Shown: in pieces, positions 1-8,690 of the stretch
How the letters are laid out: the number at the start of each line of letters is the position of its first letter
How positions within the stretch are numbered: position 1 is the first letter of the stretch
From: JAFEBO01 sp044221315
GTDB lineage: Bacteria > Planctomycetota > Phycisphaerae > Phycisphaerales > UBA1924
DNA length: 64,000 nucleotides
Assembly (NCBI GenBank): GCA_044221315.1
Contig: JBGAPK010000010.1
Location: forward strand, 1-64,000
Direction: 5' to 3'
Program-made: the position numbers and the translations under genes
Notes under the pieces: generated by a model
What the model was told of the DNA's origin: nothing
Database searches by the model: none
The model's input: only the letters and a program-made list of their open reading frames with translations

Positions 1-474
1 GGAGGATTCGTTCTTGGGGTCAGGGGCGATGGGTTTGCGTTGGAGGAGAGAGGTTTGAGGAGGGGTGGCCCGCCGCGTGTGTAATTCCCGGCGGGCCCTT
101 GAAATGAACCGCGGCCAGGCCAGAAAGTCGCCCGCCGCAGATTTGATCGGGGTCCCGCCCGATCCGTACGACCCGCGTTGTACGAACTAATTTCGCCCGC
201 GCCAGGGCCTGAAGAACGACCCGCACTTGCTTCAGGCCCGCAAACCGCCCGCTTGAGCCGAAAGGCTCGCGGGCGGCTTCCTTTTTGGCCCCCCACCCCC
301 AAAAAATGGGACTTGCGGTTTCTTGCTTTCTCAGTATGATGAGACCCGGGTGCAATTAAGCGCCCGGGTCCGTTCGAAGGAGGACAGTCTCGAAAGTACT
401 TACCGTTTTTCGAGGCTTTGGTTCCGCGAAATCGCCCGGTTTCAGAAAAAATACTGGCTCGGGTGGGGCCGTCC
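1..474. other. Non-coding edge stretch with several strong hairpins
   Basis: No convincing gene is seen here. Four hairpins follow one another on the plus strand: 67-75 pairs with 89-97 (9 bp), 145-151 with 158-164 (7 bp), 205-214 with 230-239 (10 bp, perfect), and 245-276 (a long stem followed by a T-rich run). A further 8-bp hairpin lies at 343-370. This density suggests the 3' part of a structured transcript entering from the left, or a stack of terminators. The sequence matched no RNA family I know (no RNase P, tmRNA or SRP hallmarks seen). Reading frames across it have no recognisable protein content. Confidence 0.35.
245..286 (+). terminator. Intrinsic terminator candidate
   Basis: The outer stem CCGCCCGC (245-252) pairs with GCGGGCGG (269-276). 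The inner stem GAGCC (255-259) pairs with GGCTC (264-268) around a GAAA tetraloop. The hairpin is followed by CTTCCTTTTT (277-286). The T-run fits termination of a plus-strand transcript coming from the left edge. Confidence 0.55.
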
Positions 475-1332
475 CTACCGCTCGATTGGAACCCCGATCA
501 CGCTGCCATATTCCGTCCAGGATCCGTCGTAATTCCGGACGTTTTTCACCCCCAGCAGGTATTTCAGCACAAACCACGTGTGACTGCTCCGCTCCCCGAT
601 GCGGCAATACGCCACGGTCGGCTTGGCCGGGTCCAATTTCGCCTCCACCAGATACAACTGCTTCAGGTCCTCCAAGGACTTAAAGGTCCCGTCCTGATTC
701 ACGGCCTTGACCCAGGGAACGCTCGCCGCCCCCGGAACGTGCCCGCCCCGCTGCGCCGATTCGGTCATCCCCGGCGGAGCAATCACCTTGCCCGAAAACT
801 CGTCGAGCGAGCGGACATCCACAAGGTTCGCGTGCTTCGCACCGGCCGAGCTCTTCGCGATCTCCAGGACATCCATCAGTTTCGCCCGCAGTGATTCATC
901 GGCCGGCGAGGCCTTGTACGCCGTCGGCGTGAGGGGCGTCTTGTCCGCCGTCAGGGGCAGGTCCGTCCCGGCCAGCCACTTCACACGCCCGCCGTTGAGA
1001 AGCCGAACGTCCTTGTGCCCGTAGAGCTTGAAGAGCCAGAACGCGTACGCCGCGAACCAGTTGTTGTTGTCGCCATACAGAATCACCGTGTCGGAATTCG
1101 AGATCCCCGCCTCGCCCACAAGTTTCTCGAACTCGGCCTTGCTGGCGATGTCGCGCCGGACTTGATCCTGCAGCTGCGTCTGCCAGTTGAACCCGACCGC
1201 GCCGGGGATATGGCCCACCTCGTACGCCTTCGTATCCACATCGACCTCGACGAACTTGATGCCCGCCTTGCCAATGTTGGCCTTGGCCCATTCAACTTCC
1301 ACAAGAACTTCGGGATGCGCGTAATTGCCCAT
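475..1332 (-). CDS. Two-domain sulfurtransferase (rhodanese)
   Basis: 285 aa, the usual length of a tandem rhodanese. The N-terminal domain (about 8-125) is the non-catalytic copy: at the active-loop position it reads LYGDNNNW with no cysteine. The C-terminal domain (about 165-283) carries the loop YCRIGERSSHTWF with catalytic Cys243. This loop resembles thiosulfate:cyanide sulfurtransferases rather than mercaptopyruvate sulfurtransferases, which have CGSGVTA. Expected role: cytosolic transfer of sulfane sulfur from thiosulfate to an acceptor. No signal peptide. The ATG is preceded by AAAGGG at good spacing. It lies downstream of, and on the same strand as, a cysteine synthase, so a shared role in sulfur metabolism is plausible, although a 196-bp hairpin-rich gap separates them. 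Confidence 0.93.
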   Translation of the reverse strand: MGNYAHPEVLVEVEWAKANIGKAGIKFVEVDVDTKAYEVGHIPGAVGFNWQTQLQDQVRRDIASKAEFEKLVGEAGISNSDTVILYGDNNNWFAAYAFWLFKLYGHKDVRLLNGGRVKWLAGTDLPLTADKTPLTPTAYKASPADESLRAKLMDVLEIAKSSAGAKHANLVDVRSLDEFSGKVIAPPGMTESAQRGGHVPGAASVPWVKAVNQDGTFKSLEDLKQLYLVEAKLDPAKPTVAYCRIGERSSHTWFVLKYLLGVKNVRNYDGSWTEYGSVIGVPIER

Positions 1333-1351
1333 GTGTTGCCCTTTCGTTGCT

Positions 1352-1525
1352 TTCGAGAGAACGCGGAGTTGCGGAGAAGGAGGAGGTGCGCGGAGAGAAA
1401 AAGAGATATTGGAAAGAAAGCGGGTTGAGTCCTGCTCGTCGGACCGGTATTCCTCTTACAAATCCAATCCCTTGTCTCTCTCCCCGCGAATCTCCACTAC
1501 CTCAGCAACTCCGCGTTCTCTCGAA
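1352..1525. repeat. Element with 21-bp perfect inverted termini
   Basis: Positions 1352-1372 are the exact reverse complement of 1505-1525. The flanking inner sequences (about 1373-1412 and 1464-1504) are also partly complementary, so the transcript could fold into a long imperfect hairpin. The right arm begins 4 nt beyond the stop codon of the cysteine synthase gene, and the left arm ends about 20 nt before the rhodanese start. It may be a dispersed palindromic repeat or MITE-like unit, or an attenuator/processing hairpin between two minus-strand genes. Confidence 0.6.
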
Positions 1526-1528
1526 TCT

Positions 1529-2509
1529 TTACTCTTCCCCCAGACCGGGGATGTGCTTCACCATGCTCGATACATACTTGAATACGTTATCACAGAACAT
1601 CATCACCCCGACCCCCACTTGTTTGGGGTCCCGCTCCAGAACCCGCCGGGCACCCTCATAGATCAATCCACTGGAAGGCCCCGCAAAGAGACCTTCCGTT
1701 CGACACAGTTCCAACGCCCTCGTGTACGCCAACTCGAACGGAATCTCCAGAATCTCGTCAATCTGCTTCTCATCGAACAACTTCGTCACGTGCAATTCGC
1801 TCTTGTTCCGCAGGCCCGGCACATCGTGCCCCTCGCTCGGCTGCACCGCGATGACCTTGATCTCCGGGTTCTTCCCCTTCAAGAACTTCGACAATCCCAT
1901 CGCCGTCCCCGCCGTGCCCAGTGAAACAAACGCGTGCGTAATCCGTCCCTCGGTCTGCCGCCAGATCTCGGGGCCGGTCGTCTTCAAGTGCGCCTGCACG
2001 TTCAACTCATTCTCGTACTGATTCGGCATCACGTAATGGTCCTTCTGCGCCTTCGCATACGACCGCGCAATGCCGATCGACCCCTCGCCCATCCCCGGGC
2101 TCGGACACATCTGATCGTTGATGACATCCACATCCGCCCCCGCGATCCGCAGCAGCACCCTTTTCTCCCGCGGCACCTTCTGCGGCACGATCGCCCGCAT
2201 CGCATACCCCTTCGCCGACGCCATCGCCGCCAGACTGATCCCCGTGTTCCCGCTCGTCGGCTCCACGATTCCCCGCCCGCTCGCACGCGTCTCGCCTCGC
2301 TTGAGTTCCCCGCGATTCTCCAGATCGCGGATCATCTCCAACGCGGCACGGTCCTTCACCGATCCGAACGGATTCATCCACTCCAATTTCGCGTACAACT
2401 CAAACCCGGGCGTCGGATTCATCTTCCTCACCCGAACCAGCGGCGACGGATTCTCCTCGCTCGGCAGCATCTCGAAGACGCTGTCGTAAACGCGTGTGTC
2501 GTGATTCAT
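1529..2509 (-). CDS. PLP-dependent cysteine synthase family protein
   Basis: 326 aa, fold-type II PLP enzyme of the cysteine synthase / cystathionine beta-synthase family. NPFGSVKDR holds the PLP-binding Lys52, PTSGNTG (residues 84-90) is the substrate/PLP asparagine loop, and GTAGTAMG is the glycine-rich phosphate-binding loop. Expected reaction: O-acetylserine (or O-phosphoserine) plus sulfide gives cysteine. There is no C-terminal CBS domain, so it is not a full cystathionine beta-synthase. CysK versus CysM type cannot be settled by eye. The ATG has AGGGG about 5 bp upstream. Cytosolic. It lies upstream of the rhodanese gene on the same strand. Confidence 0.9.
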   Translation of the reverse strand: MNHDTRVYDSVFEMLPSEENPSPLVRVRKMNPTPGFELYAKLEWMNPFGSVKDRAALEMIRDLENRGELKRGETRASGRGIVEPTSGNTGISLAAMASAKGYAMRAIVPQKVPREKRVLLRIAGADVDVINDQMCPSPGMGEGSIGIARSYAKAQKDHYVMPNQYENELNVQAHLKTTGPEIWRQTEGRITHAFVSLGTAGTAMGLSKFLKGKNPEIKVIAVQPSEGHDVPGLRNKSELHVTKLFDEKQIDEILEIPFELAYTRALELCRTEGLFAGPSSGLIYEGARRVLERDPKQVGVGVMMFCDNVFKYVSSMVKHIPGLGEE

Positions 2510-2551
2510 GAAGCCCCTTTTGAGCCTTTCCCATCACACCAGATCTGTCGC

Positions 2552-2603
2552 CCTGCTGCTCCGCTTTGCTGCTCTGCTGCTCTGCGAATCTGCGAATCTG
2601 CGG
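2552..2603. repeat. Short CTGCT / TCTGCGAA tandem repeats
   Basis: The gap between the cysteine synthase start and the next gene contains repeated GCTGCTC-like units (2552-2580) followed by two tandem TCTGCGAA copies (2581-2596). It is low-complexity and non-coding. No regulatory role can be shown. Confidence 0.4.
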
Positions 2604-2612
2604 CCTTGCCGC

Positions 2613-3401
2613 TCACTTCCCCGCAAAGTGCTTGTTCACATCACTCATCATCTGAAGCGTCCGCTGCGACTGGATCGGATTCGAGTGATTCGCCACGTTT
2701 CCGTTCAGGAACGTCACGATCCCCGCGGCCATCTTCGCCGACCGCTCCGGCCCCATCTTCTTCCGCATGTCCTCGCGCTGCTTCACCTGCTTCTTGACGT
2801 CGGCCAGAATCTCCGCGTCGCTCCGGTCGCCCCTTCCCGAGACCTGGTCGCCGATGCGGGTCCATTCGATCACCGACTTCTCGAGGAACGCCCCCCGCTC
2901 TTCCGGCGGCACCTTCATGTAATCCACCGCGCTCGCGTCCACCATGTCGAGCATCAGCCGCGCGCCGTTCTCCTGGATCTGCTCGCGCGCTTTGCCGCTG
3001 ATCCCCGCCGCGAAACTCGCCAGCAAAGCCGAATCCCCGCTGCTTGCGTTGCGGATGCGGTCGGCAAACTCCTTGATCAGCCGCAGGCGTTCCTTGATCG
3101 GCAGGTTGTTGAAATCGCCCCGCAGGAACGTGAATTCCGCCAAGTCATCGACCGGGTCGAGTTCGTAATTTGGACGATGATGCAGACGCCAGTACTCGAA
3201 GCCGCCGATCGCGCCCCCGGCGATCACCAGCACCGCGGCACCAGCGAGCACTCGGGCCCGGACCTTGGGCTTGGCCCACTTTGCCGCAACCGCCGCCCGA
3301 AGCCGATCGAGCGGACCCGGCCCCGAAGCAGCGGTCCGCACCCCGGCATTCATGTCGAGGTCCGCCAGCAACGATCCGGGATTTGGAGGAGCCTGGCTCA
3401 C
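2613..3401 (-). CDS. Membrane-anchored protein of unknown function
   Basis: 262 aa with a GTG start preceded by AGAGG. A cytosolic N-terminus of about 48 residues is followed by one hydrophobic segment (about 50-68, VLAGAAVLVIAGGAIGG) and a soluble, charged, mostly helical C-terminal part, predicted outside the membrane. No catalytic motif was recognised. It lies 11 bp downstream of the prepilin-like gene and is probably co-transcribed with it, so a role in a pilus- or secretion-related assembly is possible but is inference only. Confidence 0.7.
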   Translation of the reverse strand: MSQAPPNPGSLLADLDMNAGVRTAASGPGPLDRLRAAVAAKWAKPKVRARVLAGAAVLVIAGGAIGGFEYWRLHHRPNYELDPVDDLAEFTFLRGDFNNLPIKERLRLIKEFADRIRNASSGDSALLASFAAGISGKAREQIQENGARLMLDMVDASAVDYMKVPPEERGAFLEKSVIEWTRIGDQVSGRGDRSDAEILADVKKQVKQREDMRKKMGPERSAKMAAGIVTFLNGNVANHSNPIQSQRTLQMMSDVNKHFAGK

Positions 3402-3412
3402 GGTGCCTCTTT

Positions 3413-4090
3413 CTACTTACCCCGATTGTTGGGCTCGCGGAACAACTGCACGATCAACTCGGTGATTTCCGCGGGGGACGGCTGGGGGATGGACCAGTCG
3501 ACCCGCATGCCATTGTCAAGATAGAGCGCGTTGCGCCGATCCAGGGACTTTGCCCTCAGCTTGTGCCACTGGTCTCCGCAGGCGAGAACGGGCCAGAAGT
3601 TCTTCTCGTAGAACTTGGTGATCGAGAACTCCGGCCGCGTCAATTTCAGATCGATAAAGTCCGAGAGCAGCATGATCGACCCCGGCCAGTACTCGTAGCT
3701 GCTGCCGCCGATCCGGTAGGTGGGTTCGAGATTGGTCGCCGGGTCGGTCCCGATCAGGTCCGACGGGCACCTCCACGGGTCCGTGGACCGGAAGAACCCG
3801 TCCGGGTCCTTGATGGGCCGGGGCGCATCGAGAAATTCGCCCACGACCGCCGGAAACGTCGGCCGGTCCGTCGCCTCGATCAGCCCGCTCGCCAGCGGCA
3901 GCAAACCCTTCGACCGCCCATCCATATACATCTGCAGTCCCTTGCCGATGCTCGAGAGATTCGTCATGCACTTGACGCGCCGGGCGCTCTCCCGCGCCCC
4001 GGACAGCGCGGGGATCGTGATGCCGATGAGCAGGCCGATGATCGCGATGACCACCAGCAGCTCGATCAACGTGAACGCAACGCGACGCAT
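3413..4090 (-). CDS. Prepilin-type N-terminal cleavage/methylation protein
   Basis: 225 aa. The N-terminus MRRVAFTLIELLVVIAIIGLL is a type IV pilin / type II secretion pseudopilin signal: a short basic leader, the F-T-L-I-E motif with the conserved glutamate, then a hydrophobic helix (about 6-28). It continues as PALSGARESARRVKC and then N-L-xx-I-G, a pattern typical of planctomycete pseudopilin-like proteins with H-X9-DG-like ends. YLDNGMRVDW near residues 200-212 resembles that end motif. Likely processed by a prepilin peptidase, not seen in the window. Such paralogs are numerous in planctomycetes and their individual roles are unknown. Probably forms an operon with the gene 11 bp downstream. 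Confidence 0.85.
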   Translation of the reverse strand: MRRVAFTLIELLVVIAIIGLLIGITIPALSGARESARRVKCMTNLSSIGKGLQMYMDGRSKGLLPLASGLIEATDRPTFPAVVGEFLDAPRPIKDPDGFFRSTDPWRCPSDLIGTDPATNLEPTYRIGGSSYEYWPGSIMLLSDFIDLKLTRPEFSITKFYEKNFWPVLACGDQWHKLRAKSLDRRNALYLDNGMRVDWSIPQPSPAEITELIVQLFREPNNRGK

Positions 4091-4169
4091 GGGAAAGTCC
4101 CCGCCTCAATCCTAGAAGCACAACGCGAGACGACTTCGTCTATTCCGAAATGGCGGATTCGCGTTTTGC

Positions 4170-5399
4170 CTACTTCTCCGTCCGCTGCGTCGCCTCCACC
4201 AGCGTCCCCGGAAGTAACTGGCGGGCCAGATTCATCACGACCGATTCGCCGGGCTCCACGCCGCTCAGGATCTCGACCTTGGCCCCGGTGTCGCGTCCGA
4301 TCGTCACCGGCCTGTATTCGAGCTTCCCGTCGTTGCCCACAACCGCCAGTTGCGTCTTCCCGTCGCGAATGACCATCGCCTCGCCCGGCACCAGCACTCC
4401 CTTGCTCTGTCCCGGGATCGTCAGGGTGACCTCGGCAAACATCCCGGGCAGGAGCGTCCGGTCCGGGTTCTCGACGCGGGCCTCGGCCAGTCGCGTGCGC
4501 GTCGCCGTATCCATCGCGGATGAAATCCGCACGATCTTTCCGGCGAATGTCCGCCCCGGCAATTCCCGCACGGCGAGGCTGATCACCTGCTCGGGCTCCA
4601 CCCGCACCGCCGCCGACTGCGGCAGGTCAATAAACACCCGCATGTGCTCGCGGTCGGCGATCCGGAAGATCGGCCGGTTGCTGTCGATCTTGTCGGCGAT
4701 CACCAGATCGCCCACGTCGTACCCGCGCTCGCCTATGTCGCCCGCGAACGGCGCCACGATCGTCGCCAGTTCCTTTTGCTGGTTCAGGCTCTCGACCGTC
4801 GCCTTCTCCGCGTCGAGGGCCGCCTTCGCCGCAACGATCGCCGCGGCATCGACATCCGCCTTCGCTTGCGCGTCGTCGATCGCCTGCTCAGAAACCACCC
4901 CCGCCCCCGCGCTCCGCAGCCTCTTGATGGTTGTTTCCGATGACTTGGCCTGCGCCTCCGCCTGGAGAACCTTGGCCTTCGCCGTCGCCACGTTGGCCGT
5001 CGCCGAGCGAATCTGCTGATCGAGCACCGGCGTGTCGATCACCGCAAGCACCTGCCCCGCGGCAACCTTGTCACCGATATCCGCCCGGATCTCCTTCACA
5101 TACCCGCCCTCACGCGGATAGATCGCCGCCGACACCAGCGCCTGCAGACGCGCGGGCAACACCAACCGCTCCGACGCGGGCGAAGCCGCCGCCGTGATCA
5201 CCGAAACCCGCGGCCGCTCCGCCTGCCGGTCACTCGTCCGCTGGATCAGCGACGCCTTCGACTGCATCCGCGGGATCACCCCGAGGAACATCACCCCGGC
5301 CCCGAAGACCGCGATCAGGAGCCCGAACGAAAGCGGCACGATCAGGCGCGCACGCCTGCCCACCGCCGGGACTTGATGATGTGTGGTCGATTCGGTCAT
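4170..5399 (-). CDS. RND efflux periplasmic adaptor subunit (MFP family)
   Basis: 409 aa. The start chosen is the ATG whose bases overlap the stop codon of the upstream pump gene (ATGA, 4 bp), which implies translational coupling. One N-terminal membrane helix (about 19-41) is followed by the barrel-sandwich half (YPREGGYVKEI.ADIGDKVAAGQVLAVID), an alpha-helical hairpin rich in Ala, Lys and Gln (about 110-200), the second lipoyl half (APFAGDIGERGYDVGDLV) and beta-barrel / membrane-proximal domains. It links the inner-membrane RND pump to an outer-membrane channel, but no TolC-like gene is present here. Probably controlled with the pump by the divergent TetR protein. Confidence 0.93.
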   Translation of the reverse strand: MTESTTHHQVPAVGRRARLIVPLSFGLLIAVFGAGVMFLGVIPRMQSKASLIQRTSDRQAERPRVSVITAAASPASERLVLPARLQALVSAAIYPREGGYVKEIRADIGDKVAAGQVLAVIDTPVLDQQIRSATANVATAKAKVLQAEAQAKSSETTIKRLRSAGAGVVSEQAIDDAQAKADVDAAAIVAAKAALDAEKATVESLNQQKELATIVAPFAGDIGERGYDVGDLVIADKIDSNRPIFRIADREHMRVFIDLPQSAAVRVEPEQVISLAVRELPGRTFAGKIVRISSAMDTATRTRLAEARVENPDRTLLPGMFAEVTLTIPGQSKGVLVPGEAMVIRDGKTQLAVVGNDGKLEYRPVTIGRDTGAKVEILSGVEPGESVVMNLARQLLPGTLVEATQRTEK

Positions 5400-8300
5400 G
5401 CGACGGCAAGCTCCGGTTCGAGGCTGGTGCGCGGCGCGGTCTTCCTCAGCACCGAATACAGCACGGGCACAACCAGCAACGTCACCACCGTCGCCATCGT
5501 CAACCCGCCGATCACCGCCCGCCCCAGCGGCGCGTTCTGCTCCCCGCCCTCTCCCATCCCGATCGCCATCGGCAGCATGCCCATGATCATCGCCCCGGCG
5601 GTCATCAGCACCGGCCGAAGACGCGTGTGCCCCGCGCTGAACGCGGCGCCCAGCGCATCGGCACCGGCCGCCCGCTGCTCGTTCGCGAACGTCACGATCA
5701 GGATCGAGTTCGCCGTCGCCACGCCCACGCACATGATCGCCCCCATCAGCGACGGCACGCTGAACGTCGTCCCCGTCATCAGCAGCATCGCCACCACGCC
5801 CACCAGCGCACCCGGCACGGCCGCCGCGATAATGAACGGATCGGTCCACGACTGGAAATTCACCACCATCAGGAAGTACACGAGCAGAATCGCCGCGATC
5901 AGCCCCGTCCCCAGGCCGAGGAAACTCTCCTGCATCGAGCGGTACTGCCCGCGCACGATGATCGAAGTGCCGCGCGGCAACTCCTTTGAGGCCTCCGCCA
6001 CGATCGCATCGACCTTCTCGCCGACCGACGCCAGATCCGTTCCCGCCACCGACGCCAGCACGTCAAAGACAGGCTGCACGTTGTAGTGACTGATCGAGAC
6101 CGGATTGCTCGACCGCCGGATCGTTGCAAGATTCTCGAGCAGCTGCGCCGGCTTGCCGGGCCCCGCCGTGATCGGCGTGGTCGAAAGGTCTTCAATCCGC
6201 TCGAACCGGTATGTCGGCGTCTGCACCGCCACCTGGTAGTTCACTCCGTTCGCCGGGTTCAGCCAGTAGTTGGGAGCCGCCTGCGCCGAGCCCGAGAGCG
6301 AGGTGAGCAGGCTCGATGCCACATCCTTCTGGGTCAGCCCGATCTCCGCCGCACGCGTGCGATCGACCTCGACGAACATGCTCGGCGCATCGGGCACCTG
6401 CTGGAGGTGAACATCCGCCGCGCCCGGGATGGCCGCGATCTTCGCCTCGAGCGCCTTGGCCACTTTCAGGTTCTCCGCCCGGCTCGGCCCCGTCACCTGC
6501 ACATCGATCGGCGCCGAGAGCCCGAAGTTCAGAATCTGCGAAACGATGTCCGCGCTTTGGAAGAAGAAGGTCAGTTCCGGGAATTTCCTGGGCAGTTCAT
6601 CGCGCAGTTTGGCCACCAGCGCCGAAGTCTCCCCGTCGTACTCGGGCTTGAGCGAGACGAGAATCTCCCCGTCCGCCGCCGAGACCGAGGACGAGTCGGA
6701 GAACGCCAGGTTGATGCCGCCCGCCGGCAGGCCGATGTTGTCCAGCACCATGTCGAGCGCCTCAGCCGGAATCGTCTCCCGCAGGTGCTCTTCCACCGCA
6801 AGAAAATACTGCTCGCTCTGCTCGAGCCTCGTCCCCGGCGGACAGCGGACGTGCAGGCGGAACTGACCGGCATCCACCGACGGGAAGAAATCCCGCCCCA
6901 CCAGCGGCACAGACGCCAGCCCGCCGCCGATCAGAACGAGAAACGCGACGATCGTGATCGCGCGATGACCCAGCGCCCACGCGAGCGCCGTTTCATAGAC
7001 GCGGCGCACCTCGTCGAAGATGATGTTGAAGCCGCGGTGCAGCGCCCAGACCGGGCCCGTGCCCGACCCGTGCTCGCCCGATTGATAGATCGCGGTCTCC
7101 CTTACCAGCAGGTAACGCGCCATCGTCGGCACGATCGTCCGGCTGAGCACGTAACTCGCCAGCATCGCGAAGACCACCGCCAGCGCCAGGGGCACGAACA
7201 GGAATTTGCCCGCCCCCGCGATGAACAGCACCGGCACGAACACGATGCAGATCGCCAGCGTCGAGACGAACGCCGGCAGCGCGATCTGCTGCGCGCCGTC
7301 CAGGATCGCCGTCAGCAGCGGCTTCTTCATGCCCAGGTTGCGGTGGATGTTCTCGATCTCCACCGTCGCGTCATCAACCAGGATGCCCACCGCCAGCCCC
7401 AGCCCCCCAAGCGTCATCGTGTTCAGCGTGTACCCGAGCGCTGAGAGACAGATGATCGAGACCAGCACCGCCAGCGGGATCGAGATCGCGATGATCACCG
7501 TCGACCGCCACGAACCAAGGAAGAGCAGGATCATCATCGCCGTCAGCGCCGCCGCGATCACCGCCTCGTACAGCACTCCGTTGATCGCGGCACGCACGAA
7601 GATCGACTGATCGAACAGGAAGCGCACGTCCACCCCGGGCGGGATGGTCGAGAGGATCTGCGGCAAGACCTTCTTCACCCGGGCCACGATGTCCAGCGTC
7701 GAGTACCCGGAGGACTTCAGCACCGTCAGCATCGCCGACCGCACCCCGTCCACGTGCACCATCGAGGTCTGCGTCGCAAAGCCGTCCCGCACCTGCGCCA
7801 CATCACGCAGGTAAACGGTCTTGTCGCCGCTCTGGAGCACCGGGATGTTCTGGAGTTCCGCCAGCACCTCCGGACTCGAGTTGGTGCGGACGTTGAATTC
7901 GGTCTCGCCGAGTTTGGCCATGCCGCCGGGCAGGATCACGTTCTGCGCATTGATCGCCATCGACACATCCGCCGGTGAGAGGCCCCGCGCATTCAACTCC
8001 TGCGGATTGAGATCGATCTGGACCTGCCTCGCCTTGCCGCCCCAGGGCAGAGGAACCTGGGCACCCTGCACCGTCGCCATCCGCGTCCGGATGAAGTTGA
8101 GACCGATGTCGAATAGCGATTGCTCGGTCAGGGTCTTGGAACCGAGCGCCACCTGCAGGATCGGCACGTTCGAGGCCGAATAGCGGATGATCAGGGGCGG
8201 CGTCGTCCCCGGCGGCATGATCCGAAGCAGGGTCTGATTGATCGCCGTGATCTGAGCCACCGCCGAATCGACCTTCACCTCCGGCTGGAAGAAAACCCGG

Positions 8301-8575
8301 ATCACCGCCACCCCGTTCAGCGAGGTGCTCTCCAGGTGCTCGATGCCGCTGACGGTCGTTGTCATCGCCCGCTCGGAGATCGTGACGATCCGGCGTTCCA
8401 TCTCCTCCGGTGAGATGCCGCCGTACGTCCAGATCACCGAAACGACCGGGATATCAATCTCGGGAAAGATGTCCGTCGCCATCCGCGCGATGGTGACGAT
8501 CCCCAGCATGATGAGCGCCAGCGACGCCACCACGAAGGTGTACGGACGCCGGAGTGCGAGTCGGACAATCCACAT
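5396..8575 (-). CDS. RND efflux transporter permease (AcrB family)
   Basis: 1059 aa, full length for a hydrophobe/amphiphile efflux RND pump. An N-terminal helix (about 11-31) is followed by a porter domain, and the TM4 motif GILVDDATVEIENIHRN carries the proton-relay aspartates Asp401-Asp402. The second half repeats the architecture (GQFRLHVRCPPGTRLEQ onward). Expected: proton-driven export of drugs, solvents or similar compounds from the inner membrane or periplasm. The carboxylate pair argues for the HAE family, but the substrate cannot be read. It is transcribed divergently from the TetR gene with a palindrome in between, and is translationally coupled to the adaptor downstream. Confidence 0.95.
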   Translation of the reverse strand: MWIVRLALRRPYTFVVASLALIMLGIVTIARMATDIFPEIDIPVVSVIWTYGGISPEEMERRIVTISERAMTTTVSGIEHLESTSLNGVAVIRVFFQPEVKVDSAVAQITAINQTLLRIMPPGTTPPLIIRYSASNVPILQVALGSKTLTEQSLFDIGLNFIRTRMATVQGAQVPLPWGGKARQVQIDLNPQELNARGLSPADVSMAINAQNVILPGGMAKLGETEFNVRTNSSPEVLAELQNIPVLQSGDKTVYLRDVAQVRDGFATQTSMVHVDGVRSAMLTVLKSSGYSTLDIVARVKKVLPQILSTIPPGVDVRFLFDQSIFVRAAINGVLYEAVIAAALTAMMILLFLGSWRSTVIIAISIPLAVLVSIICLSALGYTLNTMTLGGLGLAVGILVDDATVEIENIHRNLGMKKPLLTAILDGAQQIALPAFVSTLAICIVFVPVLFIAGAGKFLFVPLALAVVFAMLASYVLSRTIVPTMARYLLVRETAIYQSGEHGSGTGPVWALHRGFNIIFDEVRRVYETALAWALGHRAITIVAFLVLIGGGLASVPLVGRDFFPSVDAGQFRLHVRCPPGTRLEQSEQYFLAVEEHLRETIPAEALDMVLDNIGLPAGGINLAFSDSSSVSAADGEILVSLKPEYDGETSALVAKLRDELPRKFPELTFFFQSADIVSQILNFGLSAPIDVQVTGPSRAENLKVAKALEAKIAAIPGAADVHLQQVPDAPSMFVEVDRTRAAEIGLTQKDVASSLLTSLSGSAQAAPNYWLNPANGVNYQVAVQTPTYRFERIEDLSTTPITAGPGKPAQLLENLATIRRSSNPVSISHYNVQPVFDVLASVAGTDLASVGEKVDAIVAEASKELPRGTSIIVRGQYRSMQESFLGLGTGLIAAILLVYFLMVVNFQSWTDPFIIAAAVPGALVGVVAMLLMTGTTFSVPSLMGAIMCVGVATANSILIVTFANEQRAAGADALGAAFSAGHTRLRPVLMTAGAMIMGMLPMAIGMGEGGEQNAPLGRAVIGGLTMATVVTLLVVPVLYSVLRKTAPRTSLEPELAVA

Positions 8576-8609
8576 ATTTGGGCCCGATCAGCGGGAACTT
8601 GGTTGGAAC

Positions 8610-8635
8610 CTTACACCGTAAGTGTACAATGTAAG
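8610..8635. promoter_or_regulatory. Palindromic operator candidate between RND pump and TetR genes
   Basis: A 26-bp segment beginning CTTACA and ending TGTAAG, with internal GTAAGTGTAC, lies in the 115-bp gap between the divergent pump and regulator genes. Inverted TTACA/TGTAA half-sites at this spacing are typical of TetR-family operators. The inference is that the TetR protein represses both transcripts from here. Confidence 0.6.
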
Positions 8636-8690
8636 CCATCGGCGTTCTAGGCCCACCATCGCGTTCCGTTGCAGATTCACCCGGCATTCC

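Noticed and set aside
323..532. Small plus-strand frame near the left edge
   Set aside because: No start signal or domain; it overlaps the rhodanese 3' end and a hairpin.
6086..7444. 452-aa plus-strand frame rich in Arg
   Set aside because: It is antisense to the RND pump, Arg/His-biased like other shadows in this high-GC DNA, with no domain.
8622..8690. Earlier in-frame ATG for the TetR gene
   Set aside because: It lies in the centre of the operator palindrome, and the added 23 residues do not resemble TetR N-termini.
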